Notes: generated by a model not told the origin, from the letters alone. A stretch of 64,000 nucleotides of DNA from Aphelenchoides besseyi (GCA_024699855.1 JAMPIQ010000001.1:7502001-7566000), one strand, 5' to 3'; numbered from the stretch's first letter, positions 24,165 through 36,176 are shown. Numbers and translations: made by a program.

Positions 24165-26566
24165 TCAACTGGGTTTTTCATTTTTAGAAGAATTCAATTC
24201 ACGCAGAATATTCTCGTATTTAGTCTTCCACTCTTCGACTTCCTCCATCAAATGTCGATTGCGCGCCTTCAAACTGTCCACTAGTTGTTTCAGTCGACCG
24301 TTCTCTGTGGTTTCTTTCATAGAATGGATCTTGTCCGAAAGTTGTTGGGCTGTCGGTCGTTCCGATGGTTTCTTTGAGGTCATCGCTCGAACCAGTCCAG
24401 AAACTTCCGGATATTCGACTGTGAACTCTGCTGTTGGACCATTACCTCTCAGTAAACGAAGATTGTGAATTCGTTCCATACGCGATTTGAAGACATGATA
24501 CAACTCGTATATCACAACTCCAGCAGAGTAAATGTCCGACTTCAATAGAATTGTAAATGTAAGAATTGGATCAATAATCCTACCGCGGTGTCGTAATTGG
24601 AGCTATGGAGTTGTTCAGGTGAAGCGTAGAGAACTGTTCCAATTCCACGAGTACGACGAGAACGCGGTGGAAATGGATTGATGAAAAACCCGTCGTCGTT
24701 ATTCTTTTCAGTCACTTCTGTAGCCGATACGGCCAATCCGAAATCACTTAGCAAACAGCGAATTTGATCGGTCGCTAGTCGTTTCAGCAAAACGTTGCTC
24801 GGTCCTATACGAGTCGATGAAATGATGATTGTCGACAGAAATGCTCTACGAACGTGAATATCTTCGAGTTGATGTTCTTAAAATAAGGACATCGTTTTTG
24901 AACATTCAAAGAATTACAGTCGTAGAGCAGTTTTGCAGATAATCATATTTCTATTACTTATATCCCTATAAGGTCGAATGTACTTAAGCTACTCAGCGAG
25001 TTTTTCATCGAATCACATCAATCGACTTCGCTTGTCAAGCTGAGTTCAATGGTACCGCTTTCGTGTTGCGAAAACCGTCTACAAACGACGCTAAATATTG
25101 AAATCAGGAACCCCTACAATATGGGTATCGAACTGATACCCATACTTTAAAGATTTCGGCTTAGCATGTTAACTTTTTACTGAGTAATTTCCGCAAGTTA
25201 AAAATGATACTATTGAAGTCAGCTTGACGAGCGAAGTCAATTGATGCGTGAGTCAATGGTAAACTCCTTGAGTAGCTAAAGTGCAGTTTAGCCTCCCTGT
25301 GAATTATGTGGTGGGAGTGTAAGAATTCGATGGCCGAGAGTACATCCTCCACAACTCGAGCATTGAAATCAGTGTCTATACGAGCTAAATATAGTCAGTT
25401 AGAGGCATTGGAAACATTTATTCAATCGCATACCCATTGCCTGAATATCTCGCTGCAACATGAACGCTTCCAACGAGGCATGACATAGCTCCATTTGAAT
25501 GTGTAAGATTGGACAGGGACCCTGAATAGAAGTCAATTCAAATGAACACATTAAGCAACAAACTTTTGTATTCTTTGCTACCTTCCAATCATTTTCTACA
25601 GTTGTGTGTGAGTAACGTTTTGGACGATTCAACGCAACAATCTTACAATCTTCGGAAGAAACGTCACTCGAGTTTCCCGACGATCGTCCATCGTTATTTT
25701 CATTCAATTCAACAGCTGCAGGAGTCGAATCAGTTGAATCGGAGTCACTGTCCAAGAAAGAAATGATCGGCGTATTCGCAACTTTTGCACCATCATTCGG
25801 CTTCTTAATCGAATTCCCGCTTCCATTCGAAAAGCAAATGAAACTGTCCGACGATTCGGATGTTATTTTGTAAACTCCCGGTTGTCGAGCAGTAAAAATG
25901 TTGCCAGAGTTTGTTATTTCCGAATGAGCTCTGCAATTGAACGCTACAAACATTACATTGGCTACTGACTTTCGAGTTTCTTTTCGTTTATCGAACTTTA
26001 ACTCAATCCATGAAGCATGCTATCGAACAATATGACGGCTATCGAGGCACGCGTGATGTCGACTTTCCTGGAGAGTTTTTTCCACGAGTTCAATATTCAT
26101 GCTCGGTAACGCAATCTTCTTAACCGCGTAATATTGTCAAACCAAAAACGTTCAGCCTCTTCGTCGTTTCCTACCGTATAGCGAATTGTGGTGTTTGAGC
26201 GCTCGACAGCAGCAGATTGGTGGCCGTCGCCGTTTGAGTTGAGATCAGTTTGTTGAATTCACGGAATATGGATGTGCACTTGAGTTTGTCAACGAAAATA
26301 CGATCGGGAATATCGTTGGTTGTCAATGTTCCCCGAGATAGAAGAGCGATGATTCCTATAATTTAATTTGAATTTTTCCATCTGATAGTGACTGTACCGT
26401 TGTTTATGTCTTCCTTTTTGATTGCTGGAACGGCATCAACGAGACAATTGACGAGCAGACCGACCACCAGCTTGCGAACCTTATCGCCGTTTGTTGCATC
26501 CTGACCAAACAATTGAATTTGCTGTTTTTCGCCGTTTGTTTTACCGAAAATGTCGATTGGTGACAT
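24165..26566 (-). pseudogene. HRI-like eIF2alpha kinase (EIF2AK1 type), apparently broken
   Basis: Kinase of the eIF2alpha family: phosphorylation of eIF2alpha shuts down translation under stress. The first plausible ATG is at 26566. Recognisable parts: ALPSMNIELVEKTL (beta3 to helix C), HASWIE, an acidic Ser-rich insert as in HRI, ILHIQMELCHASLEAFM (eIF2AK signature), VVEDVLSAIEFLHSHHIIHR, PSNVLL, LSDFGLAVS, GIGTVLYASPEQL, SDIYSAGVVIYELY, and a C-terminal coiled coil (RLKQLVDSLKARN) as in HRI. Breaks: an in-frame TAG at about 26010-26012 where a Tyr is expected before HASWIE; an exon junction near 26110-26175 whose phases do not match; a glycine loop without glycines; and a MITE-like insertion in the HRD catalytic loop. 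The C-lobe is intact, so decay is recent, or the assembly has errors. Confidence 0.7.
24971..25294. mobile_element. MITE-like element with long terminal inverted repeats
   Basis: About 324 bp bounded by imperfect inverted repeats of roughly 80 bp. The left end (24971-25052) contains AGCTACTC, GACTTCGCTTGTCAAGCTGA; the complement of the right end (25209-25294) contains AGCTACTC, GACTTCGCTCGTCAAGCTGA. Similarity of the arms is about 80 percent by eye. The core has no ORF and holds a perfect 9-bp hairpin (ATGGGTATC / GATACCCAT, 25121-25143). No clean target-site duplication was found. It sits exactly where the HRI-like kinase should encode the Asp of HRD, in place of that codon and the expected splice donor. 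Confidence 0.7.
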
Positions 26567-26919
26567 CGCGATGCACTTGATACTAAAAGGAAACAATCTG
26601 TTCGAATACGAATTGCAACGTTGATTTAGCGGGGAGAAGTTTTCGCGAACATTCCACAAAGAACGAGCAACGTTGTGGTGTTTCGCTTTCTACGCGTAAG
26701 ATAACCAGAAACAAATTCGAGATTTTCGGTTTTCAACCAATGGGTGAAGTACCTGAGCTGGAACTACTGCAACCGTTTATTTTTAAGGCACGAGGTGAAC
26801 ATTTAAAAAACGTCATGACGTCTAAATAGTCGAAGCGTTTAAATTCAAAGGGAATGAGCAAAAGATGAGATTAAAACAAGACCGATTTGTTGCACGAAAT
26901 GAGAGCCATTAGAGTGAAA
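26567..26919. other. Intergenic, upstream of the HRI-like gene
   Basis: 350 bp between two minus-strand genes: 5' region of the HRI-like gene and 3' UTR of the uridine kinase. A TTTTAG acceptor-like site lies 16 bases before the HRI ATG. Nothing else recognised. Confidence 0.4.
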
Positions 26920-27793
26920 TCAATGGGGTCGAACTGATTGAGAAGTCTTTCGCTTTTCGGGTCTCGAATCTCCACTTCCAGTTGAGCGGTCGGTATCCGA
27001 ACGAAGCAGTTCGTCGATGTGTTTCACAATCAAATCGATCGCAACCTCGTTTTCAGATCCATTTGGAATGATGACGTCCGAGTATTTTTTTGTTGGGTGA
27101 CAAAACTGATCGAATGCGGGCTTCACCTGTAAGGACGATTATCATCGAATGAACACGCTCTTCACTCACCAAATTCAAATATTGATGAAGAACGTTGTCC
27201 AGTTGTCTTCCTCGTTCAGACGTATCTCGTTGTACTCGTCGCGCGAGTCGAATATCCGGGTCGGCATCAACAAACCTGAAGGACAAAATGAAAATATCGA
27301 CAAACAAATCGACTTACAATTTCATGTCAAAAAGCTCGCGCAACTTTGCCTCATGGAAAATGAGAATCCCTTCGACCAAAATAACATCTGCAGCATCGTA
27401 CTTGTCTTTTTCCTTCTTTCTAAAATCCACTTTCAATCTCCATTGTCGTGCTACTTACCGAGCGTGATTGAGAAAGTCGTATTGTGGAATTTCAACCGGT
27501 TTCCGATCTCGCAAATCGTTCAGCACCTGAATCAGCAGCTCGTGATCGAATGAGTTCGGATGATCGAAATTGTAGTCGCCTTTTAGGGCTTTTTTCTTGT
27601 CTGCATCGTTGAGCAGATCACGATAGAACGAGTCCTGCGAAATCATAATCACTCGTTTGTCCAATTGAGGCGAGTTTCTGCGTTCATTACTCGCATTGAG
27701 CTTCGCGATGATTCGCTCACAAACTGAAGTCTTTCCGGATGCCGTTCCGCCAGCAACTCCAATGATGAACACTGACTTTAAACGCTGTGCCAT
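26920..27793 (-). CDS. UCK: Uridine-cytidine kinase
   Basis: Pyrimidine salvage enzyme that phosphorylates uridine and cytidine to UMP and CMP. The start at 27793 is six bases after TTTTCAG. The long first exon has the P-loop [15 protein letters not shown] (residues 12-26), [10 protein letters not shown] (substrate-binding Asp), [13 protein letters not shown] and [10 protein letters not shown]. The following exons give [34 protein letters not shown] (lid region) and [21 protein letters not shown], all in UCK1/2 order. Total about 250 residues; the C-tail is Ser/Thr/Arg-rich. Three or four short introns. No uracil phosphoribosyltransferase domain follows, so it is the short UCK type rather than a UCKL1 fusion. 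Confidence 0.95.
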
Positions 27794-28276
27794 TGAATAC
27801 TGAAAACTCGTTCACACTGCTAACTCGTAACTCTTAGCCAGATAAAGAAAATACCGTAAATACGAATATCAGGTGTTTGTATTGAAACTATTGTCGTCAC
27901 TTTTATGCTTTAGATTACAGACCGTTTAATTACGAGCAGCACAACAATCAATGAAGATGAGTACCTAAAGTTTTAGCTGCGTTCTTTAGCTACAAAAGCG
28001 ATGTCTACGAAGAAGATCTACTGTGCATTTTGTTGGCAATTAAATCGGCGGTTGAGTTAATACTGGGAAAATATCATCGAGTTGGATTATTCAAGAAGAG
28101 AGAAATAACTACCAACAATATTTGTCGACAAGAAGCACAAAACAAAGAGATCGAAAAAACTACGAAATTATGCAGATACAAAGATTATGAAGACATGAAA
28201 AGAATTATGCGTCGTGAAGAAATTGCAAATACTCAGTTTGTCGTGATTAGCTACCGATAGAGTTTGTACGCGAATT
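27794..28276. other. Intergenic, nothing recognised
   Basis: 480 bp between two minus-strand genes. A 76-codon plus-strand open frame (28030-28260) is Lys/Glu-rich but overlaps the 3' UTR zone of the next gene and resembles nothing. Confidence 0.4.
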
Positions 28277-29222
28277 CTACTCCGCTTTCTTGCTCGGTTT
28301 CTTATGCGATGCGGTACCTAAAAGAATGAACGTTCAAAGTTCAAAACACTCAACTCACCCCAAAGCAAAGTGTTCAGTCCATCGCAGATCAAATAGAGGA
28401 ACCAGAAGAGAATACCGGCAGCGGTGAAAAGCAAAATCTTTTGTTGAGTTGAAAGGAATTCGAAAATCGGGTACAACCAATAACCTTGATAATGACGAAT
28501 TCCCAAAATTCTAAATAGAAGCGATAATTATCGGAATGATTAAGAACTTACAGTGAGGTGTATAATGCGAACAAAACACACACTGTTGCAGATCCGGTCC
28601 AACGAGAAGGAGCATGATGACAAGTAAGCAGTGTATCAACGAGAAGGAAAACCAACGGAGCACTGTGAGTAACATGATTGTAGAACTGAGGTACGAATGG
28701 AACGACGTATTTAGGAACCACAAACTCGGGATTGGCAGCATAGAGAACCCAGAAAAGAACGCACGTTGCCTAAATTAGCAAATAAACCGAATCTATCAAC
28801 TTCTTCAACTAACAATTCCGACCGGAAATGCGGAGGTGTAGAAGACGAAATCACACAAATCATGGAGTTTTGATTTGCGCCAATAACTCGGTAGAACTTT
28901 TTGCGGTTTCGACAACTTCTTTTGACTGCGTTCATTCTTCCAATCGAGAATTGCGCAAAGGAAACAGAGTGCCGAATAGAAGGTTTGAAGAACCTAAAAT
29001 TATTCTGTTGGCGCAAAGTCTTTGGTAGAACTCGACTAACCAGATTCAGAACAGTCAACATTACTAATTTCGAAAGCCACCAAGTAACTCCGAAACGTGG
29101 AAGAGTGCGAACATCGTAAGCCAACGTGTACGCATATACACCTGAAAAGAGCGATTCGAGAGTACAAAGCAGAAAAACTGACCAAAAATCACACCGTATA
29201 TGACTGCTCTGAAGAAGCCCAT
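28277..29222 (-). CDS. AIG1/ADTRP-family membrane threonine hydrolase
   Basis: Multi-pass ER membrane enzyme of the androgen-induced gene 1 family. Mammalian AIG1 and ADTRP hydrolyse fatty acid esters of hydroxy fatty acids using a Thr and a His. Exons give about 250 residues: MGFFRAVIYGVYAYTLAYDV, WWLSKLVMLTVLNLV (a Thr in the expected first-half position), LCAILDWK, FYTSAFPVGIATCVLFWVLYAANPEFV, VPQFYNHVTHSAPLVFLLVD (His at the family position), HHAPSR and YWLYPIFEFLS. The protein ends KKPSKKAE-stop, a KKXX-type dilysine ER-retrieval signal. The start at 29222 is the first ATG about 20 bases after TTTTCAG. Five exons; divergent from the IDH3B gene. Confidence 0.88.
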
Positions 29223-29889
29223 TGCAGCCACTGGTCGAGCTCCTGAAAATTCGTTTGAATATACCGGACCAGATAGTAAACACGAGGATGAGAAGTGCGG
29301 TGTTATTCGAAACAACTCGGCTCTCATTACGCGTCAAAAACAAAACGACGATGAAAAAATAAGCACTCGCTGTGGCTCTCCGGCAAAACAAGAAAAGACC
29401 ACAATTTTTATAGAAACCTTTTGCTTTAGCTGCTGAACGGACAAACAACCGAAAGTCTTTTTTGTTGTCGACTTTTTCGAACGTGAGTGTCATGCAAACG
29501 GACTAGAATCTCTGATGCACGTGGCTGTTCATTGTCGTCCAAGTGACAAATCGAAAGTAAACGATCGTCATTTACCTGAACATAAGAAATACAAGAACTG
29601 AATTCAGAACAAACCATTTTACATGGCTAACTAATTTTTCGAAAGCAAAAAGATTTGAAAATTTAAGCGCAAAAGTTCATAATGACGTAAAAGTTGTCTT
29701 TGAAAAACAACAAAAACAACTTTCTTTTCTCAACGTAACCCTCAAGAAGACCATCCATGAGCCTGCGGACTGCATCTCAATTGATATTCGAAGTCGGAAA
29801 CTCCGTTGCAACTGCTCGTCGTTATCCGAAACTTTCTGATACTCATTTTCCCGTGAACATTACCAATCAGTTGGTTCCAATCAGACGAG
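29223..29889. promoter_or_regulatory. Divergent promoter region between AIG1 and IDH3B
   Basis: 670 bp between genes transcribed away from each other. An upstream ATG (29757) opens a different frame from that of IDH3B and stops after the first exon, so it is probably non-coding leader or an upstream ORF. No specific regulatory motif is claimed. Confidence 0.4.
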
Positions 29890-31418
29890 ATGTTGCGTAT
29901 TTCTCGCGCTTTGACTACAAATCCTCGAAATTTTGTCCAAATTCGACCACTTGCCACGACGGTGAGTTTGAACGTTTTCCAAAAGATTTCCGATTTTGTT
30001 TAGCAACCGGTCACCGAATTGGCCGAAAAGATTAAAGTGACTCTTATACCCGGAGATGGCGTACGTTTATATTTTTATGCATCTAAATGAGATGTTCAGG
30101 TTGGACCGGAACTTATCTACGCAGTTCAAGATCTTGTCAAACACACTGGAATCCCACTGGCGTTTGATGAGGTTTTCTTGAGCGAAGTAAGCGGATTTTT
30201 GTTATTCGTAGCTGATTTTGAACGTTTAGGTTCATCATACGCGTTCTTCTTCAGTGGACGATGTTGTTGCTTCGATCACTCGCAACAATCGTGTCGCATT
30301 GAAGGGCGTCATTCAGGAGTCAGTGCGTCGTGATTATTCCGAGGATCAAGGCGGTTTGAACATGCAGCTTCGACGTCGATTGGATCTTTTCGCCAACGTT
30401 GTTCACATCAAATCGTTGGACGGAATTAAGACCCGACATGGCAAATTGGATTTCACAATCATTCGCGAGCAAACGGAAGGTACATAAAGACCATATGATT
30501 GGTTTAAATTTCTGGTTTAGGTGAATACTCGGCACTTGAGCATGAATCAGTTCCCGGCATCATCGAATGTTTGAAGATCACAACGCGTACGAAGGCCGAG
30601 CGAATCGCCAAATTTGGATTCGACTATGCGACAAAACTTCGTTTGAAGAAAGTCACGGCGGTTCATAAGGTTTGCATCATTTTTTCTCATTAATGTCAAA
30701 ATTTTTCAAGGCCAATATCATGAAATTGGGTAAGTTAGTACGTCCATTGTCTTAACACTCGTTATAATTGATTGGTGTATAAGCAGCGAAGTGAACTGAA
30801 ATGCAAATTTAGGCGATGGCTTGTTTTTGAACGTTTGCAAGGAAATGGCCAAATTATATCCGGCAATCAAATTCGAACAACTGATCGTCGACAACGCTTG
30901 TAAGTACCTTTTATTTGTTGGAAATACGATTTTGTTTAGGCATGCAACTTGTTTCAAATCCCTCTCAATTTAACGAGAGTGTGTTAGTCATGGTCAGTTT
31001 TGTTAATTGGTTTTGGTTTTGAGTTCAGTTTTAGCCAAATCTTTATGGCAACATCATTGACAATTTGGCTGCTGGATTAGTTGGTGGAGCGGGAGTTGTT
31101 CCGGGACAATCGATCGGCTCGGATTTCGTGATTTTCGAGCCCGGTTCCCGTCACTCGTATTTCGAAGCTTCTGGACGGTAAGCTGTTACTCACAGCCAAC
31201 TGCTTACTTCCCGTTTCAGACAAATTGCGAATCCAACTGCAATGTTTTTGTGTACGTCAAATTTGCTTCGGCACTTGAATTTGGACCATCAGGGAATTGC
31301 TCTCCGAGCAGCTGTGAAGAAAACGATCGCTGATGGTCGAGTGAAAACTCGAGATTTGGGCGGCTATGCAACGACCAGTGAATTTACTTCTTCTGTTATC
31401 GACAACTACCGTTTGTAA
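29890..31418 (+). CDS. IDH3B: NAD-dependent isocitrate dehydrogenase, beta subunit
   Basis: Regulatory subunit of the mitochondrial NAD-IDH of the citric acid cycle. The ATG at 29890 was preferred because it opens a presequence ([14 protein letters not shown], Arg-rich, no acids) in frame with [21 protein letters not shown]. Then come [97 protein letters not shown], and [12 protein letters not shown]. Sequence order and the QLVSNP/PGQSIGS stretches fit IDH3B better than the alpha or gamma subunits. Nine or so short introns. The product needs an alpha subunit, encoded outside the window. Confidence 0.93.
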
Positions 31419-31602
31419 CTTTTTTGTTTGTTTTTTTTTGGTTTTGAACGGTCTTAGGATTAAGATAGCCGGTTTAGGTTCAGAATAAAAAAGATATAAA
31501 GATTTGATGAGCAGTTATTACTCAAGTCGGTTTATTAACCGAACATATACTTTTAAAGATCATTGGTTTTATTGTCTTGGTTCTTTTAGTTCATTATGAA
31601 CG

Positions 31603-34600
31603 ATGCAGAAGAGCGAAAGCGAAGATGAATTTCAAGATGCAGGTGAAATACTTGATTGAAATCGGAATCTAAACTGATCGTTTTAGTGGAACGATTGGAA
31701 TCGTTACCACCGCATGCGCGAGTCATCTCGCCAAGTTCTTCGCATTTTTTCAACGAAAGTTCGGCATATCCAAAGGTTGTTGTTCTTAGTTTGTTGTGTT
31801 ATTTTGATTTAGACTGAAACACACTCACGGCGTGGTAGATTGGCACTTGTAAGGTCGCGTATGAGAAGCGAATTTGGTTTAGGTGGAGGAAATTTTGGTG
31901 GAAGTGAAGCTTCGGTAGATGATGTTTCCCAATCGGATTGTACGTCAATCTCGTCTTGGGGTCGACGATTGCTCTTGGAAACGGGAAACGATTTGGCTTG
32001 TCCAGCTGACACGTTGAGTACGCGAGCATCGGTCAGTCAATGGGTTGAATCGGTTCCTGGGCCTAGCTTAACACCGTCAGCCGAATTGTCTCCATCAACA
32101 ATTCCAACTTCACGTGCAGCCAACAATCGACCTTTACCACCACCCCTTCCACCGCGACGAATAGTTTTGGACGCGGTCCAAGAGAACGAAGATATTCCAC
32201 AAACACCACCGGCCGTTGTTAGTTCGGTTTCTTCACCGAAACGAAATCACAACTCAACTTCGAGTTATCCGTGAGTTTGTTCAAATTTTCAACGCTGAAC
32301 ACTTTTTTACAGAGATCCGAAGATTCAGGCGGACGAAGAGAATTTGTACGCTAAGAAACGTGGCCACGCCAAAACAAAATCGTTAGATCGTGGATTGTCG
32401 TTGGCCAAAGCCATGAAATGCGGACCGTTTCCGCCTCCTGCATCGTCCAATAAGTCGAGTTCATTGAATCGCGGAGTGTCACCGGGTATCGTGAACGCAA
32501 CTGAAGAGGATCAACGAGAAGACGCAGCTCATGGTGTCATTCAACAATTAACGATGTCAGTTTTATCGAATTCAGTAGGAACGGACGACGAAGAATCTGA
32601 ATCGGTAGCGTTGTAGTATTTCAATTCTCACCATCAATCCTCTAGTTTCAGTCGACTAGTTCAGGCAATAGTATAAGAAAAAAACTATCTCTCGACTCTC
32701 TAAAATCAACTGAATTAGTTGTTCGAACTCAAAACAAAACACATAATTCAGCTGCAAAATATCCGTCTCATGACGCGAATCGTGATCTGCCGTTAGTTAG
32801 CGAAGAAAGTTCAACCGCTTCATCAACGCCCGTACGCTCCAAATCAACTCTGACAGAAATTAAACAGGTAAAAATTCTGTTTCACGAACTTTCTATAGTC
32901 GACTCCAGAAAGCAAATGAAATCGAACGAACTGAAGTGGCCAAGACAATGAGTACGAAACTGACTAACAATCGATCGTCGCATAAACGTTACGTATCGTG
33001 TGTTGAACGAGATGCAGTGATAGCCACAAACTCAGGTTTCAAAGAATGTCGATCAGCTTCAGCATTACATGAATATGCCGAAAACGCTCCACAACGAGCT
33101 CTACAAGAACCAACATCTCCAACTCGTCGACGACTACTCACTCAAACTCAGTCGATCGATCCGATAACTCAAGATGTTGAAAGACGGATGTCTGTTAAAG
33201 ACCATTACTCAACTCGTTCTTCATCTCACAGTGGTGAACTTTCCCGAGATCACAGTATGCATTCGATTCATTCGAGTATCGGGAATGCGCGTGCTTGGAT
33301 GAGATCACAAGCGTCATTGGCACAAACTTTCTTACGTGGAGCCTATCAAAAAGCTCGAACGGCTGTTGCTAGCGGGTAAGCAGAGGTTGAAAATCTACAA
33401 CTCTTTTATTCAGAAGTACACCTAAATGTCGTTCTTTCAATACAAAAGATGAGGACGAGGTTTTGGAAAGTGATGCGGCTTCATCATCAGTTTCAATGTC
33501 TGTCAGCGAATCAAACATCAAATCATACGGTCGTACAATCGACGGATATCCGATTATCTGTCGACCCAAGAGCGCTAAGAAAGGACCAAATAACTTTCGA
33601 CAATTACGAGTAGTTCAAGAGCTAAACAACGAACACACCGGCGCTGTTTGGTGTGTAAAATTTAGGTAAATTCACTTTATTTGATACAAATTCAATTGTT
33701 CTTTAAAGTACTTGTGGTCGTCTTCTTGCGACTGCTGGACACGACAACATGGTACGCGTTTGGGTTCTGCGCAATCACCTGTCTTATTTCCTCAGACGTA
33801 AGATTTCAATTCACGATAATCGGTGAATAAGATTGTTTAGTTCGAAACAAGTACAATCAACAGTCGGGTAATGGCACAGCTCACGATTTTGAACGAATTA
33901 TGCAAATGGAAAAAGTGAGTTTAGTTGTCGTGTATTTTCGTCCACGGAAAAGCCCCGGGTTGACGGCGACGAAAAACTGCGAGCGGGAGCGGTGCTCGAT
34001 CTTTGGTCTCACCTTTTCGCTTCGTCGCTCCAACTTTGACATCGAACAATCGGAGGTTTTTGTAGAAATCGAGTATTGGCGCTTATGAGGACGATAACAG
34101 TTCGGTATGTTCGCGAAAATCGCCAATGGATTCCTCGGCCTCAACGAAATCGTATTCGACCCAAGCCCAATCCTCACAAAACACGGGCACCTCGTCAAGT
34201 CGAAGTAATTATGGAGCGGTTTTTGCACCTAAACCTTTTTCTGTTTATCGCGGACATACTTCGGATGTTTTGGATTTGTCGTGGTCACCGAAGAACTATT
34301 TCCTTTTGTCTTCCGGAATGGATCACACTGTTCGATTGTATCATCTGACACGTCCCGAATGTTTGTGTTGTTTTCAACACGCCGACTATGTAACGGGAAT
34401 TGCTTTCATGCCGAAAGTAAGTTCGTAGTTTTGATTGGTCCATTGATTACTTCAGGATGATCGCTACTTTGTTTCTGGTTCGTTGGATGGGAAAATACGA
34501 TTGTGGAACATTTCCGAGAAGAAGGTTACTTTGTGGAATGAAGTCGATCAAACTCAATTTGTAACCGCAATTTGTGCTGCTCGACGTTATATTGTTGTAT

Positions 34601-35523
34601 GTTTGCTTATCCAAACTTGTTTTATTGTTTTCAAGGTTGGCACTTACGACGGTCGTTGTTTCTTTTACACAAATGAGGGACTTCGATATCACACAGTATT
34701 GAACGTTCGATCTTCTCGTGGGAAGACGGCAAGGAAAATAAGTTCGCTGGCTGTTTACGGCGACTATCTGCTTGTTACGTCAAATGATTCACGAATTCGA
34801 ATGTACAGTCTGTCAAATTTGGAGTTAGTTCGCAAGTTCAAAGGAGCACAAATCGAACGAAGTCAAATTCGAGCTTCATTCTCACCGGACGGTGAACACG
34901 TGATTTGTGGTATGTTCGTTCAATTGTTCGTGTTTCAATCGTGTAGTTAAGGTTCTGAAGACAATTTCGCGTACGTTTGGTCGGTTTCCGATCCGTCAAC
35001 CGCTTTGCTGCTGCATAATACGGCTTACGAAAGGATTCGAGCACATTCGTCGGTAGTCACCGCAGCCATTTTCGCACCAAGACCTCAGCTCTTCTTTTCG
35101 CTTTTGAGCGAGAACCCAAGTCAATTAGCGCCTGTTGTAACTACTGCTTATTCTAAACGGTAACCAATGTTTCTTGTAACCTGTTATATCCGCAATTTCA
35201 GAGCGGAACTGTCTGTTCCCAATCAAACTGTTCCACCTCAATGTATATCACCGGTCGCAAATTCCGATGTTGCATCTGTTAAATCGCAATCTCGATCAGG
35301 TCGTTTGTTTTCCGCAGCCTCAGCTCGTGCATCTCAACTCGTGAACGATCTTCGACACCCACGGCGCAATATTCTCAACTTTAGAAACAACGGAAGCGTT
35401 AAAAATTCAACAATTTTGGGGGACATAATAGTCACGGCTGATCAGAACGGATCGATTAAGATTTTGGCGAATCCACGACAATTGCCATCGAGTCAATCGA
35501 CTAGTGAATTTGTGGAACATTGA
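31603..35523 (+). CDS. WDR44: WD repeat-containing protein 44 (Rab11-binding)
   Basis: Large (about 1,050 residues) effector that binds Rab11 and links tubular ER and endosomes. It starts with MQKSESEDEFQDA, an acidic FFAT-like motif expected to bind VAP proteins. A Pro-rich stretch RPLPPPLPPRR (near 32130) fits the SH3 (GRAF)-binding region. A long Ser-rich middle follows. SYGRTIDGYPIICRPKSAKKGPNNFRQL leads into the beta-propeller: EHTGAVWCVKFSTCGRLLATAGHDNMVRVW, RGHTSDVLDLSWSPKNYFLLSSGMDHTVRLY, GSLDGKIRLWNI, AVYGDYLLVTSNDSRIRMYS and FSPDGEHVICG. The last exons carry a basic Ser-rich segment. The intron at 33917-34066 is unusually long and GC-rich for this locus. Confidence 0.92.
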
Positions 35524-35771
35524 ACTGCAAACACATCAAATGCTGGTAAATGAAGTGCCTTTTCATCAACATAACTTCGCCTTAACATTTAATCCAAAGA
35601 AGCTTCCGGTAACTGCGATTTTATTGATGGTATTAATTTATTTTGTACATGCAAACAAATAAAAAATTGTCTTTAACTGTTGAATTAGCTACTCTGTGGT
35701 CGCCTACCATTTGAATATCGTTCTTTTTTTGTGATTTCAGTTTTAGTTGGCTTGTAGGTTTACAGTTGGAG

Positions 35772-36176
35772 ATGAACAAGTGGATCGTTGCTGTTTCGTT
35801 GTTGATCGTTTTGTTGTCAGGTAAACGATTTCTTTCTTCATGGTCACTTGCTTCTTTAGTTGTTAGTGCGGCCGATGATGACGAGAACATCGTAATGAAA
35901 ACTCGAAAGCAGTTGGGCGTGTATTCGGTGAGTTTACAACTTCATCGTCTTGAACAAAAGTTGTATTGCAGTTTGTTAGCCCCGACTATCCAGCCGCCTT
36001 TGCCATCGTTGCTGGAATCTCGATCATCTTGGCAATTGCGGTCGTTTTTATTGTTGTTGGTTTGGTAAGCTCGCTTTTCGTTGATTGGTTTTGATCGTGT
36101 TTTTCAGCTGACAACCAAACCGCCGACTGATTCCATCATCTACCGAATGACCAACACACGAGCTAAACGAGAATAG
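35772..36176 (+). CDS. Short ATP6AP2-like (renin receptor) V-ATPase accessory protein
   Basis: Four exons encode only about 92 residues: a signal peptide (MNKWIVAVSLLIVLLSVVSA), about 35 luminal residues beginning ADDDENIV, one transmembrane helix (AAFAIVAGISIILAIAVVFIV) and a cytosolic tail ending DSIIYRMTN-TRAKRE. DSIIYRMTN is the conserved C-terminus of ATP6AP2, whose transmembrane segment sits in the V-ATPase Vo ring. The large N-terminal (pro)renin-binding ectodomain, several hundred residues in flies and mammals, is absent: the signal peptide is joined directly to the part that corresponds to the furin-released M8-9 fragment. Introns restore frame at each junction. The tail RAKRE differs from the usual dibasic KIRMD. 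Identity rests mainly on the tail and layout. Confidence 0.82.

Noticed and set aside
28711..29493. 260-codon minus-strand ORF
   Set aside because: It is a shadow crossing exons and introns of the AIG1-like gene; the spliced reading gives the conserved protein.
29757..29889. Earlier ATG as the start of IDH3B
   Set aside because: Its frame does not connect to the catalytic exons; the ATG at 29890 opens a mitochondrial presequence in the right frame.
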